From contig DTXE01000171.1 of the NCBI GenBank assembly GCA_012962595.1, forward strand, positions 1 to 6,491: DNA of 6,491 nt, written 5' to 3'. Shown piece by piece: positions 1-6,300 of the stretch. Position numbers and translations under genes: made by a program. The notes beneath the pieces are model-generated. The model was not told where the DNA came from, searched no databases, and saw only the letters and a program-made list of their open reading frames with translations. The DNA comes from Syntrophaceae bacterium (lineage in GTDB: Bacteria; Desulfobacterota; DTXE01). Position 1 is the first letter of the stretch. The number at the start of each line of letters is the position of its first letter.

Positions 1-100
1 CCTCATCACCCCTATAGCCATGGAAGAGGGTCTAAGGTTTGCTATAAGAGAGGGTGGAAAGACCGTGGGAGCAGGGGTTGTTACCAAGGTTATAGAGTAA
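1..100 (+). CDS. tuf: Elongation factor Tu, C-terminal fragment (5' end outside window)
   Basis: EF-Tu is the GTPase that carries aminoacyl-tRNA to the ribosomal A site. Only the last 32 codons and the TAA stop are present, with the first full codon at position 2. The translated end reads [19 protein letters not shown], then a [12 protein letters not shown] tail. This is the near-invariant last strand region of EF-Tu domain III, which helps bind the tRNA acceptor and T arms. The next gene, rpmG, starts 46 bases downstream, and no convincing terminator lies between them, so read-through is likely. A tuf copy just upstream of rpmG-secE-nusG is a common bacterial arrangement. Whether this genome has a second tuf cannot be seen here. 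Identification is firm even from the fragment. Confidence 0.96.
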   Translation, partial: LITPIAMEEGLRFAIREGGKTVGAGVVTKVIE

Positions 101-146
101 ACTCCATTAGAAGAATTTATTCTAACGGGGTAAGGGTTTATCCTAA

Positions 147-296
147 ATGCGAATTACCATAACATTGGCATGCACAGGGTGTAAAAGAAGGAATTACACC
201 ACTACAAAGAATAAAAGAACAACACCAGATAGATTAGGGTTAAAAAAATATTGTAAATTTTGTCGGAGTCACACTATTCATAAAGAGGTTAAGTAG
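147..296 (+). CDS. rpmG: 50S ribosomal protein L33 (zinc-binding form)
   Basis: L33 is a small protein of the large ribosomal subunit near the E site. The 49-residue product begins [20 protein letters not shown] and has the usual family length of about 50. Two CxxC pairs (C9/C12 and C36/C39) form the zinc ribbon of the so-called C+ type. A C- paralogue, the form often induced under zinc limitation, would lack these cysteines; none is in this window. The ATG is fixed by an in-frame TAA immediately before it (144-146). An AAGGG at 132-136 lies 10 bases upstream and probably serves as the ribosome binding site. The gene is too short for many ORF filters but matches the family throughout. It lies between tuf and tRNA-Trp, presumably on the same transcript. 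Confidence 0.95.
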   Translation: MRITITLACTGCKRRNYTTTKNKRTTPDRLGLKKYCKFCRSHTIHKEVK

Positions 297-329
297 TTCC
301 CAATTGGTAATCCTAGGTAGAGGACTTGC

Positions 330-406
330 AGGCCAGTAGCTCTAACGGCTAGAGCACCGGACTCCAAATCCGGGGGATGGGGGTTCGAATCCCTCCTGGC
401 CTGCCA
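330..406 (+). tRNA. trnW: tRNA-Trp (anticodon CCA)
   Basis: A full cloverleaf can be folded by hand. The acceptor stem is 330-336 (AGGCCAG) paired with 396-402 (CTGGCCT), all seven pairs Watson-Crick. The D stem is 339-342 with 352-355. The anticodon stem is 357-361 with 369-373, and its loop CTCCAAA has anticodon CCA at 364-366. There is a five-base variable loop. The T stem is 379-383 with 391-395 (one G-U pair), and its loop is TTCGAAT. The discriminator base is G403, as in bacterial tRNA-Trp, and the CCA tail is encoded at 404-406. The gene sits 33 bases after rpmG and 32 bases before the likely secE start. It is therefore probably released from a polycistronic transcript by RNase P and 3' processing. 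Confidence 0.98.
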
Positions 407-427
407 TTTTATTGATTTTTAGATATT

Positions 428-433
428 GGGGTG
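428..433 (+). promoter_or_regulatory. Ribosome binding site deciding the secE start
   Basis: GGGGTG, one base from GAGGTG in the Shine-Dalgarno consensus, lies five bases before TTG 439. The longer reading from TTG 412 has only tRNA-Trp sequence upstream. A GTG at 433 lies inside this site, and TTG 457 has a purine run only three bases away. The site therefore favours TTG 439. Confidence 0.55.
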
Positions 434-438
434 TTTGG

Positions 439-735
439 TTGTCAAAAAAGGGGAAGTTGATAGAGATTCACAAAAGGCCCATACGTAAGGGGTCTGGGGG
501 GATAACAGAAAAGATTCATACCCCCTATACCTCAAAGATAAATTTTAAGTTCCTAAATAAGGCCAGGCAATTTCTTCGAGAAGTCAGAACCGAGCTTAAA
601 AAAGTGAATTGGCCTTCGAGAAAAGAGACCATTGCCTCAACCTCAGTAGTGATTATTCTGGTGCTTTTAGTTGCCATTTTTCTAGGCCTGATAGACCTGG
701 GACTGTCAAAATTGGTAAGCCGAGTTATGCAATGA
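439..735 (+). CDS. secE: Preprotein translocase subunit SecE
   Basis: SecE is the essential small clamp subunit of the inner-membrane SecYEG channel. From the TTG at 439 the protein is 98 residues long. Residues 1-38 are a basic, probably disordered extension. Residues 43-64 hold the amphipathic surface helix with the family signature FLREVRTELKKVNWPSRKET. A single hydrophobic membrane segment spans about residues 68-90 and is followed by a short tail. This is the one-helix SecE type found in most bacteria, rather than the three-helix enterobacterial type. All possible starts are non-ATG: TTG 412, GTG 433, TTG 439 and TTG 457. TTG 412 lies only five bases after the tRNA, without room for a ribosome binding site. 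The order secE-nusG is highly conserved. Function is certain, the exact start is not. Confidence 0.93.
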   Translation: MSKKGKLIEIHKRPIRKGSGGITEKIHTPYTSKINFKFLNKARQFLREVRTELKKVNWPSRKETIASTSVVIILVLLVAIFLGLIDLGLSKLVSRVMQ

Positions 736-747
736 GTACCTTGTTTC

Positions 748-753
748 AAGAGG
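748..753 (+). promoter_or_regulatory. Ribosome binding site for nusG (GTG start)
   Basis: AAGAGG lies six bases before the GTG at 760. This is a good Shine-Dalgarno match and supports the GTG start. It sits in the 24-base gap between secE and nusG. Confidence 0.7.
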
Positions 754-759
754 TATATC

Positions 760-1290
760 GTGGCATTTAGATGGTACATTGTCCATACATATTCAGGCTT
801 TGAGCACCGAGTGAAGGTTGCCTTAGAGGAGAGAATTAGATCTTTAGGTAAAGAGAAATTTTTCTCTGAAATATTGGTTCCTACGGAGAAGGTGGTGGAA
901 TTGATAAAAGGCGAGCGGAAGACCTCTGCAAGGAAATTCTATCCAGGTTATATCCTCATTAGGATGGAAATGAATGATGAGACCTGGCATCTGGTGAAAA
1001 GTACCCCTAAGGTAACTGGCTTTGTGGGTAGGGCCCATAAACCCACACCAATTTCAGATGAAGAGGCCCAAAGAATTATAGATCAGATGATCGCCGGTGC
1101 CTTAAAACCCAAACCTAAATTTCAATTTGAGAGAGGAGATGAGGTTAAGGTTATAGATGGTCCTTTCACAAATTTCCATGGTACAGTGGATGAGGTGAAC
1201 ATTGATAAGGGTAAGGTTAGGGTGTTGATCAGTATTTTCGGAAGATCCACACCGGTAGAATTGGAATTTGTCCAAGTTTCTAAAATGTAA
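760..1290 (+). CDS. nusG: Transcription termination/antitermination factor NusG
   Basis: NusG binds the beta' clamp helices of RNA polymerase, suppresses pausing or stimulates Rho, and contacts ribosomal protein S10. The 176-residue product is close to the usual length (181 in E. coli). The NGN domain, about residues 4-110, begins RWYIVHTYSGFEHRVKVALE and includes the family's KFYPGYILIRM strand. The KOW domain, about residues 123-176, carries GDEVKVIDGPF and SIFGRSTPVELEF. I159 and F160 match the E. coli I164/F165 pair known to bind S10 and Rho. There is no extra domain between NGN and KOW, so this is a housekeeping NusG and not a specialised paralogue. The GTG start is supported by AAGAGG six bases upstream. 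rplK follows after 17 bases. Confidence 0.97.
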   Translation: MAFRWYIVHTYSGFEHRVKVALEERIRSLGKEKFFSEILVPTEKVVELIKGERKTSARKFYPGYILIRMEMNDETWHLVKSTPKVTGFVGRAHKPTPISDEEAQRIIDQMIAGALKPKPKFQFERGDEVKVIDGPFTNFHGTVDEVNIDKGKVRVLISIFGRSTPVELEFVQVSKM

Positions 1291-1294
1291 AAAT

Positions 1295-1341
1295 GGAGCT
1301 TTAGGTTATGGCCAAAAAGATTAAAGTGGTGATTAAACTCC
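1295..1341 (+). promoter_or_regulatory. Possible hairpin covering the rplK ribosome binding site
   Basis: GGAG (1295-1298), the only Shine-Dalgarno match before rplK, plus UUUA (1300-1303) can pair with UAAACUCC at 1334-1341. This gives eight pairs with one bulged C (1299) and a 30-base loop that contains the ATG. In E. coli, L1 represses the L11-L1 message at a site before rplK, so a structure here is in the expected place. I did not identify the L1 recognition loop itself. The pairing may be chance. Confidence 0.25.
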
Positions 1342-1730
1342 AGGTCCCAGCTGGTCAGGCCAATCCTTCACCTCCTATTGGTCCTGCCTTAGGCCAGCAT
1401 GGCGTAAATATCATGGAATTTTGTAGAGCCTTCAATGAGAAGACTAAAGGTGAGGAGGGAACCATAATTCCTGTGGTCATAACGGTCTATCAGGATAGAT
1501 CATTTACATTTGTTACTAAGACCCCCCCTGCCTCTATTTTACTTAAAAAGGCGGCACAGATAGTTAAAGGCTCCAGTGACCCTGGGAAAGAGAAGGTTGG
1601 AAGGGTTACCCGGAAGCAGATTGAAGAGATTGCTCAACTGAAATTCCCCGATTTAAACGCAGCTGACTTGAGTGGAGCCATCAAGATAATTGAGGGTACC
1701 GCAAAAAGCATGGGAATTGAGATAATATAG
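1308..1730 (+). CDS. rplK: 50S ribosomal protein L11
   Basis: L11 binds the GTPase-associated region of 23S rRNA at the base of the L7/L12 stalk, where EF-Tu and EF-G act and where RelA senses uncharged tRNA. The 140-residue product has the usual length (about 141). The N-terminal domain, about residues 1-70, includes the proline-rich segment [21 protein letters not shown]23 and P26 correspond to the prolines contacted by thiostrepton-type antibiotics, and both are intact. The C-terminal rRNA-binding domain, about residues 75-140, includes [13 protein letters not shown] and ends in AKSMGIEII. The ATG has GGAG nine bases upstream, possibly held in a hairpin. The stop is followed by the rplA ATG after one base, which suggests translational coupling. 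Confidence 0.98.
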   Translation: MAKKIKVVIKLQVPAGQANPSPPIGPALGQHGVNIMEFCRAFNEKTKGEEGTIIPVVITVYQDRSFTFVTKTPPASILLKKAAQIVKGSSDPGKEKVGRVTRKQIEEIAQLKFPDLNAADLSGAIKIIEGTAKSMGIEII

Positions 1731-1731
1731 C

Positions 1732-2436
1732 ATGCCTAAGCACGGAAAGAAATATAGATTGATAAAAGAAAGGATAGATACCCATAAAAAATATACTTTT
1801 GAGGAGGGCATCAAACTGGCCATAGATAATTCTTTCGCCAAATTTGATGAAACTATAGACTTAGCCATTCGCCTAGGGGTGGACCCCAAGCATGCGGACC
1901 AAATAGTCAGAGGTGCCGTAGTGCTTCCCCATGGAACAGGCAGGCCGGTGAAGGTTTTGGTCTTTGCCAAAGGTGAGAAAGAAAAGGAGGCATTGGAGGC
2001 AGGTGCAGATTATGTAGGCTCTGATGATCTCATTGAGCGGATAAAAGAAGGCTGGCTCGATTTTGATAAAGCCATTGCTACTCCAGATATGATGGGAGCT
2101 GTGGGCAAGATTGGAAAGATATTAGGTCCCCGTGGACTTATGCCTAATGTGAAGTTGGGTACAGTCACATTCGATGTGGCTAAGGCCGTTAAGGAATTTA
2201 AGGCGGGCAAAGTGGAATTTAGGGTAGACAAATCAGGTGTGGTACATGTTCCCTTGGGTAAGGTCTCCTTTGGCCTAGAAAAGCTGTTACAGAATATGTC
2301 AGTACTCTTAGAGCTCATTTTAAAATTAAGACCGGCGAGTAGTAAAGGAACATATTTGAAGGGTATTGCCATATCTACCACCATGGGTCCTGGGATTAAG
2401 ATAGACCCCATGAATGTCAAGGAGATGCTGAGGTAA
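1732..2436 (+). CDS. rplA: 50S ribosomal protein L1
   Basis: L1 forms the mobile L1 stalk that moves deacylated tRNA out of the E site. In many bacteria it also represses its own operon by binding the mRNA. The 234-residue product has full family length. It opens [13 protein letters not shown]. It contains the domain II signature [15 protein letters not shown] (about residues 125-139) and ends with the L1 signature [20 protein letters not shown] (about 206-225). The usual MPNPK reads MPNVK here, with V140 replacing proline. The ATG lies one base after the rplK stop. No good Shine-Dalgarno sequence precedes it; the nearest is a weak GAG ten bases away. Translation therefore probably depends on ribosomes finishing rplK. 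rplJ follows after 11 bases. Confidence 0.98.
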   Translation: MPKHGKKYRLIKERIDTHKKYTFEEGIKLAIDNSFAKFDETIDLAIRLGVDPKHADQIVRGAVVLPHGTGRPVKVLVFAKGEKEKEALEAGADYVGSDDLIERIKEGWLDFDKAIATPDMMGAVGKIGKILGPRGLMPNVKLGTVTFDVAKAVKEFKAGKVEFRVDKSGVVHVPLGKVSFGLEKLLQNMSVLLELILKLRPASSKGTYLKGIAISTTMGPGIKIDPMNVKEMLR

Positions 2437-2437
2437 C

Positions 2438-2442
2438 GGGAG
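2438..2442 (+). promoter_or_regulatory. Ribosome binding site for rplJ (TTG start)
   Basis: GGGAG lies five bases before the TTG at 2448. No ATG or GTG in this frame lies close enough to be an alternative. The site occupies almost half of the 11-base rplA-rplJ gap. Confidence 0.7.
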
Positions 2443-2447
2443 ATACA

Positions 2448-2981
2448 TTGAATCGAAGGCAGAAGGAAGAGATAGTATCAGACCTCCGTCAGCGATTCGG
2501 AGGGGCTAAGACCATGATCCTCACCGATTTTAGAGGACTAAATGTGGAGGCTATGACTAAGCTCAGGTCTGAACTAAGAAAGGCCTCCATTGACTATAAA
2601 GTGGTTAAAAATACCTTAATAAGGTTAGCCTCCAAAGATACCACTATGGAATTACTTAAGGATCATTTTGAGGGAAATTGTGCCATCGCCTTATGTTATA
2701 GTGATCCCGTATTACCTGCAAAAATATTTACAGAATTTTCCAAAGAATATCCTGGTCTAAAGATTAAAGCAGGTATACTAGGTGATAGGGTGTTAAGTCT
2801 AGAGGAGATCATAGAACTTTCCAAGCTTCCAGGCCGTGAGGTTTTACTTGCTAGGCTGATGGGGTGCCTGGCCTCCGTTCCCGCTGTCTTTGTGCAGACT
2901 TTAAATGGGATAGTGGCACATTTTTTAGGTGTACTTGAAGCCGTTAAAGAAAAGAAGGATTCTAAACGAGGAGGGGTTTGA
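2448..2981 (+). CDS. rplJ: 50S ribosomal protein L10
   Basis: L10 anchors the L7/L12 dimers to the ribosome next to L11. The 177-residue product starts at TTG, giving [20 protein letters not shown], a typical L10 beginning. The rRNA-binding globular domain (about residues 1-125) includes the motif [12 protein letters not shown]. The C-terminal segment (about 127-177) is the L12-binding helix and runs [12 protein letters not shown] through LEAVKEKK. After ARLM there are 39 residues, against 25 in E. coli L10 (165 residues). The helix is therefore longer and could hold three L12 dimers. The start is supported by GGGAG five bases upstream and by alignment to the family. The stop TGA is separated from the rplL ATG by one base. 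No room exists for the separate leader that regulates rplJL in E. coli. Confidence 0.97.
   Translation: MNRRQKEEIVSDLRQRFGGAKTMILTDFRGLNVEAMTKLRSELRKASIDYKVVKNTLIRLASKDTTMELLKDHFEGNCAIALCYSDPVLPAKIFTEFSKEYPGLKIKAGILGDRVLSLEEIIELSKLPGREVLLARLMGCLASVPAVFVQTLNGIVAHFLGVLEAVKEKKDSKRGGV
2969..2976 (+). promoter_or_regulatory. Strong ribosome binding site for rplL
   Basis: AGGAGGGG ends six bases before the rplL ATG at 2983 and lies inside the last codons of rplJ. It is the most extended Shine-Dalgarno match in this ribosomal protein cluster. This fits the need for several L7/L12 copies per L10. Confidence 0.85.
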
Positions 2982-2982
2982 A

Positions 2983-3372
2983 ATGGCCAAAGAAATCACC
3001 AGAGAAGATGTGATTGAGTTCATATCCAACATGACCGTGTTAGAACTATCTCAACTGATCAAGGATTTAGAGGAGAGGTTTGGGGTAACTGCCATGGCGC
3101 CCACCCCCACACAAGCCTCTATACCTGGTGCAGCACCGGCTGAGGCACCCAAAGAGGAGAAAACGGAGTTTGAAGTTGTTCTCACCTCTTCCGGGGATAA
3201 GAAGATACAGGTTATTAAGGTTGTTCGAGCCTTAACGGGATTGGGTCTCAAAGAGGCAAAAGAGGCAGTGGAAAATTTACCTAGCACTATTAAAACAGGG
3301 GTATCTGAGGCCGAGGCCCAGGATATTAAGAAACAACTAGAGGAGGCAGGTGCCACAGTAGAAGTCAAATAA
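2983..3372 (+). CDS. rplL: 50S ribosomal protein L7/L12
   Basis: L7/L12 is the multicopy stalk protein that recruits translational GTPases and stimulates their activity. From ATG 2983 the product is 129 residues. The N-terminal dimerisation and L10-binding domain is about residues 1-35 ([17 protein letters not shown] onward). A flexible Ala/Pro-rich hinge covers about 37-58. The compact C-terminal domain (about 61-129) carries [20 protein letters not shown], the conserved factor-binding surface, and ends [11 protein letters not shown]. An in-frame GTG at 2929 would add 18 residues encoded within rplJ. It is rejected because the ATG has a near-perfect ribosome binding site and gives the normal family N terminus. 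The ATG is one base after the rplJ stop. rpoB follows after 19 bases. Confidence 0.98.
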   Translation: MAKEITREDVIEFISNMTVLELSQLIKDLEERFGVTAMAPTPTQASIPGAAPAEAPKEEKTEFEVVLTSSGDKKIQVIKVVRALTGLGLKEAKEAVENLPSTIKTGVSEAEAQDIKKQLEEAGATVEVK

Positions 3373-3379
3373 GTCTTTC

Positions 3380-3386
3380 GGAGGAG
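3380..3386 (+). promoter_or_regulatory. Ribosome binding site for rpoB
   Basis: GGAGGAG lies in the 19-base rplL-rpoB gap; its GGAGG core ends seven bases before ATG 3392. It favours this ATG over the in-frame ATG at 3410. Confidence 0.8.
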
Positions 3387-3391
3387 AAATT

Positions 3392-6300
3392 ATGCTGTTA
3401 GGCCCTCGAATGAGAAAAGATTTTAGTAAACTTGAGAGGATTATAGACATTCCAAACCTTATGGAGATGCAGAAGGAATCTTACGCCCGGTTTCTCCAGA
3501 AAGATGTCAATCCCCATGAAAGGGAAAATGTGGGCTTACAGGCTGCCTTTAAAAGCACTTTTCCTATTAGGGATTTCACAGGAACCTCCTCTCTGGAATT
3601 TGTGAAATACACCATTGGTGAACCAAAGTATGAAGCAAAAGAATGTCTTCAAAGAGGAATGACCTATGAAGCCCCTCTTAAGATTACTGTCCAGCTTGTG
3701 GTTTATGACATTGACAAAGATACTGGTGGTAAGAGTATACGCGACGTAAAGGAACAGGAGATATATTTTGGTACCATCCCACTGATGACAGAAAGGGGAA
3801 CATTTATCATCAATGGAACGGAGAGGGTGGTAGTAAGTCAGCTTCACAGGTCACCGGGTATCTTTTTTGACCATGATGAGGGTAAAAATGCCAGTGGCAA
3901 ATTGCTCTATTCCGCAAGAATCATTCCCCTGAGAGGATCCTGGATTGACTTAGAATTTGATGCCAAGGATATCCTCTACGCTCGCATCGACAGACGCAGG
4001 AAATTCCCAGTTACTTTATTGCTCAGGGCTTTAGGTCTATCTACTGAAGAACTATTAAGCTACTTCTATAAGACGGAGTGGATTGTTATTGAAGATCATG
4101 GGATATATAGGAAACTAGACCCTGACATTCTAAGGGATATCAGGGCTACAGAGGATATGCTGGATCCAAACACAAGGAAGGTTCTTATCAAGAAAAATCA
4201 AAAGATAACCGAGACCTTAATAAAAAGATTGAAAGATGCGGGAGTTGAATACTTCCCTTTAGATATGAAGAGTATAGAGGGGAGGATTTTTGCACATGAT
4301 GTGGCGGATCCAAACACTGGCGAGATATTCATTAGATGCAATGAGGAGTTAACCCAGGATAAATTTGATGAAATTGTAAAGAAGAACATCAAGCAGGTTC
4401 CCTTGATCTTTGCAGATGGCCATAACGTCAGTACCTCCTTGAGGGATACCCTTGTTATAGATAAGGTTACAAATACTCACGATGCCATCTTGGAGATATA
4501 TAGAAGACTCCGTCCCACAAGTCCCCCCACTTTAGAGATAGCTACCGATTTCTTGAACAACCTGTTCTTTAATCCGGAACATTATGACCTTTCGAAGGTT
4601 GGCCGATTAAAGCTAAACTTGAGATTGGGAATGAAAGCCCCCCTTACCCAGCAGACTCTCACTAAGGAGGATCTTCTAATGGCTGTCAAAAGGCTCATTG
4701 AGCTTAAAGATAGGCAAGAGCCAGTAGATGATATTGATCACCTGGGTAACCGGAGGGTGAGGGCCGTGGGGGAGCTTTTAGAGAACCAATATCGTATCGG
4801 CCTGGTCAGGATGGAGCGAGCTGTTAAGGAACGGATGATTTTACAGGAGATAGAGACATTGATGCCCCATGATCTTGTCAATCCTAAACCGGTCTCTGCA
4901 GTGGTAAAGGAATTTTTTGGTACCAGCCAGCTATCACAGTTTATGGATCAAACAAACCCCCTATCTGAGGTTACCCATAAACGGCGTTTGAGCGCCCTTG
5001 GCCCAGGTGGCTTAACTAGGGAAAGGGCAGGTTTCGAGGTTAGGGATGTCCATCCTACCCATTATGGTCGAATATGTCCTATCGAGACCCCTGAGGGTCC
5101 TAATATAGGCCTTATCGTCTCTCTAAGCACCTACGCTAGGGTCAATGAATTTGGTTTTATTGAAACACCCTATAGAGAGGTTAAAAATGGCCAAGTTACC
5201 AAGGATGTGAGATTTCTCAGTGCCTTGGATGAGGGTAATTATCCTATTGCACAAGCCAATGCCCCCATTACCGAAAAGGGAAAGTTCGTCAAGGATCTGG
5301 TGTCAGCCCGTGTGGCTGGCGAATTTGTAATGGTAAGATCAGAAGAGGTAAGGTTCATGGATGTCTCACCTAACCAATTGGTAAGTGTAGCTGCCTCTCT
5401 CATTCCTTTCTTAGAGCATGATGATGCCAACCGTGCCCTTATGGGTTCCAATATGCAACGTCAAGCAGTACCACTTCTGCGGACAGAGGCCCCTTTAATT
5501 GGTACAGGAATGGAAGAGGTTGTGGCTAGAGATTCTGGTGTCACAGTTGTTGCTAGGGAAGATGGGTATGTGGAGGATGTGGATGCATCAAGGATTGTAA
5601 TCAGATATGACGGGAAGAAGGAGAAATTTGGCACAGGTTGCGAGATTTGCAAATTGATTAAGTATCAGAGAACTAATCAAAATACCTGTTTTAGTCAAAA
5701 GCCCATTGTGAAAAAGGGAGATACTATTAAAAGAGGTCAAATTATTGCAGACGGTCCTGCCACTGACGGGGGAGAATTGGCCTTGGGTAGGAATGTAATG
5801 GTGGCATTTATGCCCTGGGGTGGCTATAACTTCGAAGACTCTATACTGATTAGTGAGCGGCTTGTAAAGGAGGATATTTACACCTCCATCCATATTGAGG
5901 AGTTTGAGACCACAGCTAGGGATACCAAATTGGGCAAGGAGGAGATTACTAGAGACATCCCTAATGTGGCTGAGGAGGCACTAAAGGATCTAGATGAAAG
6001 CGGTATCATACGCATTGGTGCTGAGGTCAAACCAGATGATATCCTGGTGGGTAAGGTTACACCCAAAGGGGAAACTATGCTCTCACCGGAAGAGAGACTT
6101 CTGCGTGCCATCTTTGGAGAAAAGGCCGCAGATGTAAAGGACACATCTTTAAGGGTACCACCAGGGATAGAGGGTATTGTGATCGATGCCAAGGTATTTT
6201 CTCGAGGGGGGGTAGACAAGGACAATCGGTCCAGGTCTATAGAGGGTGAAGAAATTGCTAAGTTGATCAAGGATCAGAATGACGAAATCAAGGTATTAAA

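Noticed and set aside
107..125. Inverted repeat TTAGAA/TTCTAA between tuf and rpmG, considered as a tuf terminator.
   Set aside because: The stem is six A-T-rich pairs with no G-C clamp and no T tract after it, so it would not work as an intrinsic terminator.
299..318. Short palindromes CCAATTGG and CCTAGG before tRNA-Trp, considered as an operator.
   Set aside because: They are too short, are not in the tandem or spaced arrangement of a known operator, and are expected by chance.
396..420. The T-rich stretch directly after tRNA-Trp, considered as a terminator.
   Set aside because: The only stem before it is the tRNA acceptor stem itself, the T run is broken, and secE begins at once.
412..438. 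Longer SecE reading from TTG 412.
   Set aside because: The start is five bases after the tRNA 3' end and has no possible ribosome binding site outside the tRNA.
2929..2982. Upstream GTG start for rplL, overlapping rplJ.
   Set aside because: It adds residues not found in L7/L12, while ATG 2983 has AGGAGGGG at ideal spacing.
3536..3847. Reverse-strand open frame of 103 codons inside rpoB.
   Set aside because: It lies opposite strongly conserved RpoB sequence, resembles no known family and has no separate context. The other reverse-strand frames in secE, nusG, rplK, rplA, rplL and rpoB are rejected for the same reason.
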